This document shows, piece by piece, positions 31,629 through 41,051 of a DNA stretch of 64,000 nucleotides. How positions within the stretch are numbered: the stretch's first letter is position 1; each line of letters begins with the position of its first letter. Where the stretch lies: NCBI RefSeq assembly GCF_021391495.1, contig NZ_CP090063.1, forward strand, positions 2,542,001 to 2,606,000. The letters run 5' to 3'. A program made the position numbers and the translations under genes. Source of the DNA: Amycolatopsis acidiphila. GTDB taxonomy: Bacteria; Actinomycetota; Actinomycetes; Mycobacteriales; Pseudonocardiaceae. A model generated the notes under the pieces. It saw nothing but the letters and a program-made list of their open reading frames with translations, was not told the DNA's origin and ran no database searches.

Positions 31629-32893
31629 CCCGCCACCGCCATGATCTCCGCCGGGTGGGCGATGCTGCCGCGGATCGCGGTCGCCGCCGCGGTGGCCGGG
31701 CTGCCCAGGTAGATCTTCGAGTCGTAGCTGCCCATCCGGCCCTGGAAGTTCCGGTTGGCGGTGGAGAAGGTGGCCTCGCCGTCGGCCATCGCGCCGCCGT
31801 TGCCCGCGCACGCCCCGCAGCCGGGGTTGGTGATCATCGCGCCGGCTTCGATGAGCGTGCTGACGATTCCGTCCGCGGCCGCCTTCGCCATGACCGTGGC
31901 CGAGGCGGGCGTGACGATGAGCCGCACCCCGTCGGCCACCCGGTGCCCGGCCAGTACCCGAGCCGCGATCGCGAGGTCGTCGTACTTCGCGTTGGCGCAC
32001 GAGCCGATGAACACCTGGTTCACCTTCGTGCCCGCGACCTCGTCCACCCCGACCACGTTGTCGACGGTGTGCGGCACCGCGACCTGGGGTGTCAGCGACG
32101 AGCCGTCGACGGTGAGCCGTCGCTGGTACTGCGCGCCCGGGTCGGGCAGCAGCACCTCGTAGTCCCGCGCGCCGGCCTCGTCGAGGTAGCCGACGGTGGT
32201 CTCGTCCGGGGCGACGAAGGCGTTCTTCGCGCCCATCTCCATGGCCAGGTTGCAGAACGTCATCCGCTCCGACACCGACATCGCCTCGGTGAACGAGCCG
32301 CCGAACTCGACCGAGCAGTAGGTGGCCCCGTCCGCGCCGAGGTCGCCGATGAGCCGCAGCATCACGTCCTTGGGGTAGGTGCCGGCCGGCAGCTCGCCCT
32401 CGACCTCGACCCGGATGCTCTGCGGCACCTTCATCCACAGCTTCCCGGTGACCCAGGCCGCGGTGATCTCGCTGAAGCCGACGCCGGTGCCGAACGCGCC
32501 CAGCGCGCCGTAGATCGTCGAGTGCGAGTCGGTGCCGATCACCAGCTGTCCCGGCTTGATCAGCCCGTGCTCCATCAGCACGATGTGCGCGATGCCGGCG
32601 TTGACGTCGAAGAAGTGCCGCACGCCCATCCGCTGCGCGAACTCCCGGCACAGCTGGTGGTCCGCCGCCGTCTTCGCCGTCTGCGCCGGGGAGATGTGGT
32701 CCATCACCATCGCGATGCGGCCCACGTCGTAGAGCTGCTCGACGCCCATCCGCTCCAGCGTCCGGATGCACCGCCAGCTCGCCGTGTGGCTCATGTACAG
32801 GTCGGGATAGGCGTCCACGATCTGCCCCGGGGCGAGGTCCTGCTCGCCCGAGGCGCGCTCGAGTGCCTTCTGCGCGAAGGTCTTGGGGGTCAT
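31625..32893 (-). CDS. Aconitase/LeuC-type large subunit 2 (complete Fe-S cysteines)
   Basis: 422-residue large subunit of a 3-isopropylmalate/methylmalate dehydratase-like enzyme. The [4Fe-4S] ligands are present: FIGSCANAKYDDL and ITNPGCGACAGN. Other landmarks are MVMDHISPAQTAKTA and GTDSHSTIYGALGAFGTGV. It catalyses hydration, dehydration or isomerisation of a branched C4-C7 dicarboxylate or hydroxyacid. Placement in a catabolic operon with two M24 proteins, and not with leucine genes, argues against a role in leucine synthesis. It overlaps both neighbours by 4 bp. Confidence 0.92.
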   Translation of the reverse strand: MTPKTFAQKALERASGEQDLAPGQIVDAYPDLYMSHTASWRCIRTLERMGVEQLYDVGRIAMVMDHISPAQTAKTAADHQLCREFAQRMGVRHFFDVNAGIAHIVLMEHGLIKPGQLVIGTDSHSTIYGALGAFGTGVGFSEITAAWVTGKLWMKVPQSIRVEVEGELPAGTYPKDVMLRLIGDLGADGATYCSVEFGGSFTEAMSVSERMTFCNLAMEMGAKNAFVAPDETTVGYLDEAGARDYEVLLPDPGAQYQRRLTVDGSSLTPQVAVPHTVDNVVGVDEVAGTKVNQVFIGSCANAKYDDLAIAARVLAGHRVADGVRLIVTPASATVMAKAAADGIVSTLIEAGAMITNPGCGACAGNGGAMADGEATFSTANRNFQGRMGSYDSKIYLGSPATAAATAIRGSIAHPAEIMAVAG

Positions 32894-33384
32894 GCGTTCC
32901 TCCGCATCAGGTAGGGGATGAGACCCCCACTGGCCAGGATGTCCTTGATGCCCTGCGGGTAGGGCGCGAAACCGAAGCGCTGCTCGCCCACCTCGACCAC
33001 ACCCGCGTCGTGGTCGACCCAGACCGGGGTGTCCTCGCCGACCGCCGCGACCGCCTCGGGGCACTCCACCGCGATCAGCCCGGTGTTGATGGCGTTGCGG
33101 AAGAACACCCGCGAGAACGAGACGGCCAGCACCGCCTTGATGCCCGCGCCGATCAGGCAGCTCGCCGCCTGTTCCCGGGCGCTGCCACAGCCGAAGTTGC
33201 GCCCGGCGACCAGCACGTCGCTGCGCCGCAGGTGCTCCTGGACCTCCCGCCCGAGCGGTTCGAACGCGTGCTCGCCCAGCTCCTGCGGGTCGATGCTGAC
33301 CAGGTAGCGGCCGGGGATGATCACGTCGGTGTTCACGTCGTCGCCGAACAGGATCGGTGCGCCACCGGTTCTCGTGTCCGTCAC
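32890..33384 (-). CDS. Aconitase/LeuD-type small subunit 2
   Basis: 164-residue small subunit with canonical motifs FGDDVNTDVIIPGRYL, GRNFGCGSAREQA (substrate loop) and FFRNAINTGL. GTG 33384 follows GGAGGAG by 8 bases; the longer upstream frame is antisense noise. It pairs with large subunit 2. The sequence differs much more from small subunit 1 than expected for a recent duplication, so the two pairs probably have different substrates or successive steps. Confidence 0.92.
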   Translation of the reverse strand: MTDTRTGGAPILFGDDVNTDVIIPGRYLVSIDPQELGEHAFEPLGREVQEHLRRSDVLVAGRNFGCGSAREQAASCLIGAGIKAVLAVSFSRVFFRNAINTGLIAVECPEAVAAVGEDTPVWVDHDAGVVEVGEQRFGFAPYPQGIKDILASGGLIPYLMRRNA

Positions 33385-34460
33385 GGGCTCGTCTCCTCCA
33401 GGAACCAGTCGGTGGGCACGACATGACCCAGCTCGCGCTCCTCGGCGAGCTTCAGCGCGCGGGCGCACACCGCCGCGAACTGGATGCCCATGCCCGTGTT
33501 GTTGGCGAAGACCGTCACGTCGTCATGGCCGGCGCGCGCGGGCCCGTCTTCGAGCAGGACATCGCCCAGCTCCTTGATGTCCTCCCACTTCATCCGGCCG
33601 CGCTCGACCGGGCCGAGGATGTCGAACTGCTTGTCGTGGTGGACCTGCTCGCGCGAGAGCACCACGATCCGGTCCGCCCGGTCGAACGTCGCGTCGTCCA
33701 GCTCGCGCCGGGTCGCCGTGCCGTCCGGTGAGGTGATGGCGGTGACGTGGGCGCCGGCCTCGAGCCACGCACCCTCGAAGCAGGGGTCCATCGCCGCGGT
33801 CGCGCAGGTGACGATCCCGCAGCCTTCGACGGCTTCGCGCGGGCTTTCGGCCGCGACGATCCGGCGTCCGGTGCGCTCGCTCCACGTCTTGGCGAAGGTC
33901 TTCCGGTGCTCCGGCGTCGGGCTGTGGACCCGGACCTCCTCGATCTCCGGGCGCACCATGAGCAGGCACTCCAGATGGGCCTCGGCCTGCCAGCCGGAGC
34001 CGAACATGCCCGCAACCCGGACGTCCGCATTGGACAGTTCGCGGATGCCGAGCGCGGAGGTCGCGCCCACGCGCATCTTCTGGATGAAGCTGTCGTGCAG
34101 GATCGCCAGCGGCTCCAGGGTTTCCATGCTGTAGAGCGTGACCAGCCCGACGTAGCGGCCACCCGGCGCGGCGGGGATCAGGCGCCGCCGCTTGACGCCG
34201 CTGGGCAGTGTCTCGACACCCGCGATGTCCGACGTGATGCGCAGCGCCCACACCCCGCTGGAGACGTTGCCGCCCTCCTGTGACTTGAAGCGGAACCGGA
34301 AGCCGGGATGCCGCGGGTCCTCCACCGGGAAGTAGGTGTGGTTGCGGGGGCGGTTCGCGCCCAGCCCCGAGGAGAGCTCGCGGTAGGCGGTCTCCAGCGC
34401 GTCGATGGTCTCACCGGGGGTGAGCACCTTCTCGACGTCCGCATTGGACAGGATCCTCAT
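33381..34460 (-). CDS. Ornithine cyclodeaminase/mu-crystallin family protein
   Basis: 359-residue NAD(P)-dependent protein of the OCD/mu-crystallin family. Visible are MRVGATSALGIRELS, the dinucleotide-binding loop MFGSGWQAEAHLECLLMVR and a C-terminal GDVLLEDGPARAG. Family activities include ornithine cyclodeaminase, ketimine/pyrroline-2-carboxylate reductase and alanine dehydrogenase. Next to two creatinase-like hydrolases, an imine reductase or amino-acid deaminating role on a ring-opened product is plausible; a similar M24 plus OCD pairing occurs in ectoine utilisation (EutD/DoeA and EutC). Coupled by 4-bp overlaps. Confidence 0.9.
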   Translation of the reverse strand: MRILSNADVEKVLTPGETIDALETAYRELSSGLGANRPRNHTYFPVEDPRHPGFRFRFKSQEGGNVSSGVWALRITSDIAGVETLPSGVKRRRLIPAAPGGRYVGLVTLYSMETLEPLAILHDSFIQKMRVGATSALGIRELSNADVRVAGMFGSGWQAEAHLECLLMVRPEIEEVRVHSPTPEHRKTFAKTWSERTGRRIVAAESPREAVEGCGIVTCATAAMDPCFEGAWLEAGAHVTAITSPDGTATRRELDDATFDRADRIVVLSREQVHHDKQFDILGPVERGRMKWEDIKELGDVLLEDGPARAGHDDVTVFANNTGMGIQFAAVCARALKLAEERELGHVVPTDWFLEETSP

Positions 34461-35386
34461 GCGGTCAGCACCTCCGTTCCGGAGTTCGTGACGAGTACGG
34501 TGTCGGCGGCGACCGCGCCGCCGTCCTCCACGGCGACCACGACGACCTCTCCGGCGTTGAGCACGCGGTCGCCGGACTGGCCGGCGTACTCGCCGTCGGT
34601 GGACAGGTCGGCGTGGTGCACCACGCGGGCACCGCGCACCGCGCCGGTCCGCACCCCGTCGCCGACGGTGCTCACGGCTTCGCGCAGCCGTTCGGCCAGC
34701 GAGGCGTCGCGGGCCACGCGCAGCCAGCTGTTGCGGTACTGCCCGGTGATCTCCACGGAGGTCGGCGTCGCGCGCACGAGCACATCCGTGAACCCGCCAG
34801 AGCGGACCACCCGCTCGGCGGCGGAGATCTTCTCCTGACCGGGCAGGCCGTCGGCCGCGGTCGCGGCCTCGGCGAGCACCGCGCCTGCCTGCCGCAGCAG
34901 GGACTTCTCCGGCTCGGAAGGCTGGAGGCGGAACTGCCGCACCAGTCCTTCCAGCGGGCGCACCACCCAGCCCGGGGCGGCGGCGCCCACCTCGTCGATC
35001 AGCGCGGTCGGCCACAGGCTCGCGTCGACGATGCCGAGCGTGCCCGGCCGGCGCTCGTCCAGCAGCGCGGCGACCAGCGCGCCGAACGCCTTGCCGCTGC
35101 GCAGATCCGTGAGCGTGGAGGTCCGGCGCATCCAGGTGTGCACCCGCGGCGACAGCTTCGTCAGCAGCGCGGGCTCGCCGTCGACGGGGATCGCCAGCAT
35201 GCCCTCGTTCCAGTAGATGCACAGGTTGCTCAGGTAGGCGATGTCGTCGGAGCGGTACACGTCGCCGTAGACGAGCGCGACCTCGACACCCTCCGCGCCG
35301 AGCTGCTCGCGGACCCGGTCGATGCGTTGCCGCCACTCGGCTTCCGGGATCTCGGCGGGGTCGAGGACGACCAGGCCTCGCTTCAT
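34457..35386 (-). CDS. Degenerate M24 (creatinase/aminopeptidase P-like) protein, short form
   Basis: 309 residues, about 70 shorter than its neighbour. Residues about 1-150 match the N-terminal creatinase domain (VALVYGDVYRSDDIAYLSNL), and the rest is a shrunken pita-bread fold ending VAADTVLVTNSGTEVLTA. None of the usual Asp-Asp-His-Glu-Glu metal ligands can be recognised, so a metallopeptidase activity is unlikely. It starts exactly at the stop of the longer M24 gene (1-bp overlap). Probably a partner subunit of the following M24 protein, or a non-metal hydrolase. Confidence 0.8.
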   Translation of the reverse strand: MKRGLVVLDPAEIPEAEWRQRIDRVREQLGAEGVEVALVYGDVYRSDDIAYLSNLCIYWNEGMLAIPVDGEPALLTKLSPRVHTWMRRTSTLTDLRSGKAFGALVAALLDERRPGTLGIVDASLWPTALIDEVGAAAPGWVVRPLEGLVRQFRLQPSEPEKSLLRQAGAVLAEAATAADGLPGQEKISAAERVVRSGGFTDVLVRATPTSVEITGQYRNSWLRVARDASLAERLREAVSTVGDGVRTGAVRGARVVHHADLSTDGEYAGQSGDRVLNAGEVVVVAVEDGGAVAADTVLVTNSGTEVLTA

Positions 35387-36519
35387 CAGGCGTTCACCTC
35401 GTTCGTTTCGAAGAGCTTGCGCTCGGTTTCGAGCAGGACCTCGCAGCCGTCGGCGGTGACCCGGACCGGGTCGCCGAGCACGTGGTAGCCCGCGATGGGG
35501 GTGTAGGTGTTGGGGTGGATGATGAACACCGCGTTCTCCGGCAGCACCGTGTGGTTGCCCTCGATGATCGGCGTCTCGTCCAGGTGCAGCCCGTGGCCGT
35601 GGCCGCGGACCCGGGTGTACTGGCTGGTGCAGTACTCGCCGTAGCCGTGGTGGCGGAAGACGTCGTTCTGCGCCACCGCCACCTCGTGCGCGGTGATGCC
35701 CGGCTTCACCACCGCCATCCCGGCCTCGACCGCCTCGTTGAACAGGTCGAAGGAGCGCTTCTGCGCGTCGCTGGCGCGCCCGACCACCGCCGAGCGGCAG
35801 ATCTGCAGCCAGTACCCGTCCATCTGGGGGGTGAGCTCGGTGCGCACCATGTCGCCGGTCTCGAGCAGCCGGGCCGAGGGCGGGGTCATCCCGCGCACCT
35901 CGTCCTTGCCGGACGCGATCAGCATGAAGTTGTCCTCCGCGCCGAGCCGCTTGATCTCGGCCTCGACCGCGGCGACGATCCGGTACTCGGGCAGGCCGGG
36001 TTCGAGCACGTCGACGAACGCGCGCCAGCCCGCCGCGCACACCTTGGCGCTGCGCCGCATCCTGGCCAGCTCCCACTCGCTCTTGACCAGGCGGGCGTTG
36101 TCCAGCATCGCGGTGGCGGACACGATCTCCGCGCCCGGCAAGGCTTCCCGCACCAGGTTCAGCAACATCGACGGCAGCAGCTCGTAGTGCGCGATGCCGA
36201 CCCGGCGGGCACCGCTGTCGCGCAGCCCGGTGACGAACCCGGCGGGCTCGGCGGGGTCCAGGAACCGCGCGTCGGTGACCCAGCCGCGGGCGGTGATCTC
36301 CGGGATGTCCTGGCGCCGGGTGGAGTAGGCGACCGGGTCGCCGGTCGCGGGCAGCGCGACGAACGCCGCGCTGCCGCCCACCCGCGCGTCGGCCAGGTAG
36401 CGCACGTTCTCGCGGCGCCAGCCCGGTCCGAACGCGAGCAGCAGGTCCAGTCCCGCCTCGGCCATACCCTCGCGGACCCGGCGGTGGCGCAGGTCCCGCT
36501 CTTGCAGGTCGTTCGTCAT
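35386..36519 (-). CDS. M24-family creatinase-like hydrolase
   Basis: 377 residues with an N-terminal creatinase domain (GPGWRRENVRYLADAR) and a pita-bread domain. The two metal Asp positions read Glu and Gln-like (TELTPQMDGYWLQICR) and the usual Glu of the EPG-Y motif is His (NAVFIIHPNTY), while the His loop is kept (GHGHGLHLDETPII). This pattern resembles non-peptidase members such as creatinase or ectoine hydrolase, which cleave C-N bonds of small cyclic or amidino compounds. Its start overlaps the MFS stop by 4 bp. Confidence 0.87.
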   Translation of the reverse strand: MTNDLQERDLRHRRVREGMAEAGLDLLLAFGPGWRRENVRYLADARVGGSAAFVALPATGDPVAYSTRRQDIPEITARGWVTDARFLDPAEPAGFVTGLRDSGARRVGIAHYELLPSMLLNLVREALPGAEIVSATAMLDNARLVKSEWELARMRRSAKVCAAGWRAFVDVLEPGLPEYRIVAAVEAEIKRLGAEDNFMLIASGKDEVRGMTPPSARLLETGDMVRTELTPQMDGYWLQICRSAVVGRASDAQKRSFDLFNEAVEAGMAVVKPGITAHEVAVAQNDVFRHHGYGEYCTSQYTRVRGHGHGLHLDETPIIEGNHTVLPENAVFIIHPNTYTPIAGYHVLGDPVRVTADGCEVLLETERKLFETNEVNA

Positions 36520-37928
36520 TCGTTCCCCAATTCCACAGTGGTGCGTACCAGGTTCTCGGCGTTGCTGTCCGGAGTGGACATCTCGGTGGCGATCTCCTCG
36601 ACGCTCTTGCCGCGCGTCTCCAGGGTCGCGATCAGCCCGGCGGTCGCCGCGATGGCCGAGATGACGGCGAAGAGCAGGAAGAAGACGTAGGAGGAGGCGT
36701 GCCAGGACAGCACGAACCCCACCGTGACCGGCATCAGCAGCCCGCCCACCTTCTGCCAGGCCGCCGCCCAGCCCAGGCCCGTCGCGCGGTTGGCGGTCGG
36801 GTACAGCTCGCTGGCGTAGACGAACAGCGTGCTGCCCGCGACCCCGCTGCCGAAGAACGTCGCCAGCGCCCCGGTCAGCACCACGGCGGAGGTGCCGGAG
36901 ACCGCGCCCCACAGCAGGCACAGCAGCCCGCTGAGCAGGAACGCCGGCGCCAGCGCCCAGCGGCGGCCCAACCGGTTGACCAGCTGGCCCGCGACCACCG
37001 CGCCGGCGACGCCCGCGGCGGTGATGATGCCGGTGTAGGCGAAGCTCGACAGCAGCCCGATGCCATGTGACTTCAGCACCGTGGGCAGCCAGGTGGACAG
37101 TCCGTAGAGGAACGCCCCGGCGCAGACCTCCATCACCCAGATCGCGATGGTGTAGCGGGAGTACCTGCCGCGCAACAGGTCCCGTACCGAGCCGGCGGCG
37201 TTGCCGTGTGCCGCCGGCGGGTCCGCCTGCCCGGAACCCGGCGCCACCGAGCCCCGGGTGAGCAGCTCGACGATCTCGGTGGCCTGCTCGCGCTTGCCGC
37301 GCCGCAACAGGTAGCGCACGGATTCGGGCAGGGTCAGCGCGACCAGCAGCGCGATCAGCACCGGGATCGTGCCGACGAAGAACATCGAGCGCCAGCCCAG
37401 TGCGGGCACGATCCCGATCGCCACGGCCGACGCGACCGGCAGCCCGATCAGCCAGGCCGCGGTCGCGAGCGTGACCAGCGGCCCGCGCCTGCGGGTCGGC
37501 ACGAACTCCGCGATGTAGGGCAGCACGATCGCGATCTCCGCGCCCAGCCCGATGCCCTGCACGGTGCGCGCGGCGACGAGCACCGGGTAGTTCCACGCGG
37601 CCGCCGCCAGCAGCGAGAACCCGCCGAAGATCAGGATCGACAGCGCCAGCGGGTACCGGCGACCCAGCCGGTCGGAGACGATGCCGGCCATGGCCGCCCC
37701 GACGAGCATGCCCGCGAACAGCGCTGAGCTGAGCACCCCGGCCTCGCCGCTGGTGAGCGCGAAGGCCGCGATCACCCCGGGCAGCACGAAGCCGGTGAGG
37801 TTGATGGTGAAGCCGTCGAAAAAGTGTCCCGCCAGCGCGGTCAGGTAGAACCGCGTGTGCGTCCGCGTGAAGGGGGAGTGGTCCAGACGGTGCAGCAGCT
37901 GCCCGTCCGTGCCGCTTGTTCTGGCCAT
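36516..37928 (-). CDS. MFS transporter heading the M24/aconitase-like operon
   Basis: 470-residue 12-helix major facilitator of the metabolite:H+ symporter type (HFFDGFTINLTGFVLP in helix 1, GIVSDRLGRRYPLAL loop motif). ATG 37928 is preceded by GAGGTG; the frame to 37958 would add ten residues over the intergenic gap. First gene of an eight-gene operon in which every junction overlaps, so its substrate is probably what the M24, OCD and aconitase-like enzymes degrade. Confidence 0.92.
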   Translation of the reverse strand: MARTSGTDGQLLHRLDHSPFTRTHTRFYLTALAGHFFDGFTINLTGFVLPGVIAAFALTSGEAGVLSSALFAGMLVGAAMAGIVSDRLGRRYPLALSILIFGGFSLLAAAAWNYPVLVAARTVQGIGLGAEIAIVLPYIAEFVPTRRRGPLVTLATAAWLIGLPVASAVAIGIVPALGWRSMFFVGTIPVLIALLVALTLPESVRYLLRRGKREQATEIVELLTRGSVAPGSGQADPPAAHGNAAGSVRDLLRGRYSRYTIAIWVMEVCAGAFLYGLSTWLPTVLKSHGIGLLSSFAYTGIITAAGVAGAVVAGQLVNRLGRRWALAPAFLLSGLLCLLWGAVSGTSAVVLTGALATFFGSGVAGSTLFVYASELYPTANRATGLGWAAAWQKVGGLLMPVTVGFVLSWHASSYVFFLLFAVISAIAATAGLIATLETRGKSVEEIATEMSTPDSNAENLVRTTVELGNE

Positions 37929-37968
37929 GGGTGGTGACACCTCTCTGTGCACGACCACCCCTCGACCG

Positions 37969-38445
37969 TCAGCGATCGTCGAGAAGGCTCTCGGTCTCGG
38001 AGTAGAGCCGGTGCATGACGGTGAGGAGATCTGCTCTGATGTGCTCGTCCAGCCCGGCGGTGAGCTCCGCGCTGAACTTCTCCAGTGCCAGGCGGCCCGC
38101 CTCTTGGGCCTCGCGCCCGGCCGCGGTCAGCGCCAGTGCCATGGTGCGCCGGTCCGCCGCTTCCGTCTCACGGGTCAGCAGTCCCTGCTTGACCAGCTTG
38201 TTGACGCTTTCGGACATGGTGGGCGGGTTGCGGTGCGCGAGGCGGCACAGCGCCATCAGCGATGTGTGCCCCGCGTCGACCCTGGAGAGGATCCGGTACT
38301 GACGGATCGTCAGCGGCACGTCGAGCCCGGCGAGGATCTCCGTCTGCAGCCGGGTCAGCCGGCCGGCGAACGACAACAGTGTCTCCCCGAAGGGCTGTGC
38401 GGCCGGGCTGCCCGGTGCCGCGGGACGTGCTTGGTCCTTGCTCAC
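37969..38445 (-). CDS. MarR-family regulator of the M24/aconitase-like operon
   Basis: About 158 residues from GTG 38445. The winged helix reads LTIRQYRILSRVDAGHTSLM, NPPTMSESVNKLVKQGLL and AADRRTMALALT. Upstream in-frame starts at 38478 and 38553 would include the palindrome at 38461-38475, so the later start is preferred. It is 40 bp upstream of, and co-oriented with, the MFS-led operon and is likely to repress both the operon and itself. Confidence 0.88.
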   Translation of the reverse strand: MSKDQARPAAPGSPAAQPFGETLLSFAGRLTRLQTEILAGLDVPLTIRQYRILSRVDAGHTSLMALCRLAHRNPPTMSESVNKLVKQGLLTRETEAADRRTMALALTAAGREAQEAGRLALEKFSAELTAGLDEHIRADLLTVMHRLYSETESLLDDR

Positions 38446-38460
38446 TTCGCCCACCAGAAC

Positions 38461-38475
38461 TTTCGGTGCCCGAAA
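38461..38475 (-). promoter_or_regulatory. TTTCGG-TGC-CCGAAA palindrome, probable MarR operator
   Basis: A 6+6 perfect inverted repeat 16 bases upstream of GTG 38445. Its position in the 5' region of the MarR gene suggests autoregulation of this gene and the operon behind it. Confidence 0.55.
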
Positions 38476-38629
38476 CATTGACGAGCTGACCGTACCTCCG
38501 CCCCCGTATCGCTGGCAAGGGCCTTTTCGCGAGGTGGTTCGCTTGCTGTTCAACGGCTTCCGGGCGAGCGGGCGGAACCGGGCGGGGCCGCCGGAGCCCG
38601 TTGCACATCCAGGGACTCGTGTCGTACGG

Positions 38630-38650
38630 TTCGGGAAAGCGGTTTCCGAA
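38630..38650 (+). promoter_or_regulatory. LacI-type operator of the ABC importer operon
   Basis: GGAAAGCGGTTTCC (38634-38647) lies inside a longer near-perfect palindrome with outer arms TTCGG and CCGAA, 45 bases before GTG 38695. It matches operators at 44740 and 49865 and has the central CG typical of LacI-family sites. The ribosome site AGGAAGG is at 38681-38687. Confidence 0.75.
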
Positions 38651-38694
38651 ACGACAGCGAAGTCGTCGTCGCGGGCTCACAGGAAGGTCGGCCA

Positions 38695-39900
38695 GTGGCT
38701 CGTCGAGGTCGTGCCCTGATCCTCGCCGTGGCGGTCGTGCTCGCGGCGGCGGTGACGGCGGCGTGCAGCCCGCCCAGCCTCAGCGCCGCGCCGGAGCACA
38801 TCACCCCGCGAAAACCCGGGCACCCGATCACGCTCACGCTGCTCGACGGGTCCGGCGACCTGCAGGTCTACCAGAAGATCTACAACGACTTCGCCAAGGC
38901 GCACCCGGAGCTGGTCAGCGGGATCCGGTACGAGACGGCGTCCTCGCCGGACGTGCTGGGCAAGCTGCGCGCGCAGGAGCTGAGCAACCACGTCGACACC
39001 TCGCTCATCCTGGGCGGCACGGACATCGTCGGCGCGCTGCAGCAGCAGAAGCTGCTCACCCCGCTGCTGCCCGACCACCAGGACCTGCTGCCGGATCTGA
39101 GCAAGATCCAGGACCCGCCGCGCGCGAAGCTGCAGGCGCTCGTCGGCGGCGCCGGGATCATGAACCTGTGGAGCCCGAGCGGGCCCGCCTGGGAGTACGA
39201 CACCAAGCACGTCCCCGCGCTGCCGGGAAACCCGCAGGAGCTGCTGGCCTGGGCCAAGGCGAACCCGGGGAAGTTCACCTACGCGCAGCCGCCGAACTCC
39301 GGACCCGGACGGCAGTTCATGATGTCGCTGCCCTACGAGCTGGGCGATGCCAACCCCGCGGACCCGGTCAACGGCTGGACCAGGACCTGGGACTACCTGC
39401 GCGAGCTGGGCCGCTACGTCGCCGCCTACCCGGCCAGCTCGACGATCATGAACAAGCAGCTCGCCGACGGCAGCGTCTGGATCGTGCCCACGTCCACCGC
39501 CTCGGACTTCAACAACCACCGGCAGAACGTGTGGGGCCCGGACGCGGACATGGGCATCCTCGCCGACCAGGCGTGGATCATGGACGGGCACTTCATGCTC
39601 GTGCCCCGCGGGGTCTCGCCCGAGACGCTGTACGTCGACCTCGCCTTCATCAGCTGGGTCCTGCAGCCGCAGCAGCAGGTCCGCACGTACGAGTCGGGCA
39701 CGATCAGCCCCGCCGTCACCGACGCCCCGCTCACGCAGGCCGGCGACGCGGGCAAGGCCGCCGTCGCGAAGTTCGGGCGGCCCGACTTCCTCGCGCAGGC
39801 CTTCAGGACCGGCACCGTCAACGCCCCGCTCGATCCGCTCGTCCTCCGCACCGCGTTCGACCTGTGGCAGCGCAAGATCGGCAGCCACGTCGGCGAATGA
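38695..39900 (+). CDS. ABC transporter binding lipoprotein (PotD/AfuA-like class)
   Basis: 401-residue lipoprotein: signal peptide with lipobox VTAACS (Cys near residue 24), then a type II binding-protein fold ([37 protein letters not shown]). The fold and the two CysT-like permeases that follow place it in the polyamine/iron/2-aminoethylphosphonate-type ABC class. The surrounding glycosidase and sugar dehydrogenase genes suggest a carbohydrate derivative instead. GTG start with AGGAAGG 7 bases upstream, under a LacI-type operator. Confidence 0.87.
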   Translation: MARRGRALILAVAVVLAAAVTAACSPPSLSAAPEHITPRKPGHPITLTLLDGSGDLQVYQKIYNDFAKAHPELVSGIRYETASSPDVLGKLRAQELSNHVDTSLILGGTDIVGALQQQKLLTPLLPDHQDLLPDLSKIQDPPRAKLQALVGGAGIMNLWSPSGPAWEYDTKHVPALPGNPQELLAWAKANPGKFTYAQPPNSGPGRQFMMSLPYELGDANPADPVNGWTRTWDYLRELGRYVAAYPASSTIMNKQLADGSVWIVPTSTASDFNNHRQNVWGPDADMGILADQAWIMDGHFMLVPRGVSPETLYVDLAFISWVLQPQQQVRTYESGTISPAVTDAPLTQAGDAGKAAVAKFGRPDFLAQAFRTGTVNAPLDPLVLRTAFDLWQRKIGSHVGE

Positions 39901-39929
39901 CGCCCGGTCCCCGGACAGGAAGGCACCCC

Positions 39930-41051
39930 ATGACCAGCGTTTCCCCCCAGCCGTTCACGTCACTGCGGCTGGACCGCATCTCCCGCCGGTTCGGCCGGAT
40001 CGCCGCGCTGAGCGAGCTGTCCCTCGAGGTCGCGCGAGGCGAGTTCCTGGCGCTGCTCGGCCCGTCGGGCTGCGGGAAGTCGACCACGCTCAGCTGCCTG
40101 GCCGGCCTGCAGCCGCTGTCCTCGGGCAGCATCTGGCGCGACGAGGAGCGGATCGACACCCTGCCCGCCGAGAAGCGCGGCTTCGGCATGGTGTTCCAGA
40201 ACTACGCGCTCTTCCCGCACCTGTCGGTGCAGCGCAACGTCGAGTTCGGCCTCGCGATGCGCAAGGCCGGCCGCGACGAGCGCCGGGAGAAGGCGCGCGC
40301 GGCGCTGCGCACGGTGCAGCTGACCGGGCACGAGCACAAGCGGCCCGGCCAGCTCTCGGGCGGCCAGCAGCAGCGGGTCGCGATCGCGCGGGCGCTGGCG
40401 TTCCAGCCGCAGATCGTGCTGATGGACGAGCCACTGTCCAATCTCGACGCCGGGCTGCGGGTCGAGCTGCGCGCGCAGATCAAGCGGCTGCACGAGTCGC
40501 TCGGCCTGACGACGGTCTACGTGACGCACGACCAGAGCGAGGCGCTCTCGCTGGCGACCACCGTCGTGGTGATGCGCGAGGGGCGCGTCGAGCAGATCGG
40601 GCCGCCCGAACAGCTCTACAGCGCCCCGGAATCAGCGTACGTCGCGCGGTTCATGGGCTACCGCAACACGTTCACGGCCACCGTCGAGCAGGCCGACGCC
40701 TCGCACGCGCGGGTCGCCGTCGGCGGCGACACTCTGCAGGGCTCGCTGATGTCCGCCGCGCCGGTGGCCCGCGGGGACGAGGTCACCCTCGCGATCCACC
40801 CGGACGACCTGGTGCTCGCCACCCCCGGCGAGGCCGGCACGATCGGGGCCACCGTCGAGGTCGTCGAGTATCACGGCCGGGCCGTCGAGGCCGAGGTCTC
40901 CACCGCGAGCGGCGAGGTGCTGCGGCTGAGCACCGACCAGCGGGTGCGCCGCGGCGACACGCTCGCCCTGCGCGTGCGCCCCGAGCGGGTGCTGGTCTAC
41001 CCGGGCGCGGAGACCTCGCAGCTGCGGGAGCTCGCGGAGCAGGTCGCGTGA
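39930..41051 (+). CDS. ABC transporter ATPase (PotA/FbpC class, with TOBE domain)
   Basis: 373-residue ATPase: Walker [10 protein letters not shown] near residue 50, Q-loop [12 protein letters not shown], signature [15 protein letters not shown], Walker [14 protein letters not shown]-loop [10 protein letters not shown], and a C-terminal TOBE-like domain from about 285. ATG 39930 has AGGAAGG upstream; an in-frame ATG 12 codons earlier lacks one. It drives the two permeases that follow, and its stop overlaps the next start (TGATG). Confidence 0.94.
   Translation: MTSVSPQPFTSLRLDRISRRFGRIAALSELSLEVARGEFLALLGPSGCGKSTTLSCLAGLQPLSSGSIWRDEERIDTLPAEKRGFGMVFQNYALFPHLSVQRNVEFGLAMRKAGRDERREKARAALRTVQLTGHEHKRPGQLSGGQQQRVAIARALAFQPQIVLMDEPLSNLDAGLRVELRAQIKRLHESLGLTTVYVTHDQSEALSLATTVVVMREGRVEQIGPPEQLYSAPESAYVARFMGYRNTFTATVEQADASHARVAVGGDTLQGSLMSAAPVARGDEVTLAIHPDDLVLATPGEAGTIGATVEVVEYHGRAVEAEVSTASGEVLRLSTDQRVRRGDTLALRVRPERVLVYPGAETSQLRELAEQVA

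Noticed and set aside
29878..33384. Leucine biosynthesis leuCD genes
   Set aside because: Two pairs sit in a catabolic operon with a transporter and M24/OCD enzymes, one large subunit lacks the cluster cysteines, and no leuA or leuB is near.
33381..35336. A single 651-residue protein spanning the OCD gene and upstream sequence
   Set aside because: The N-terminal 290 residues are the antisense/off-frame reading of the M24 gene; the OCD family starts at ATG 34460 with a coupled overlap.
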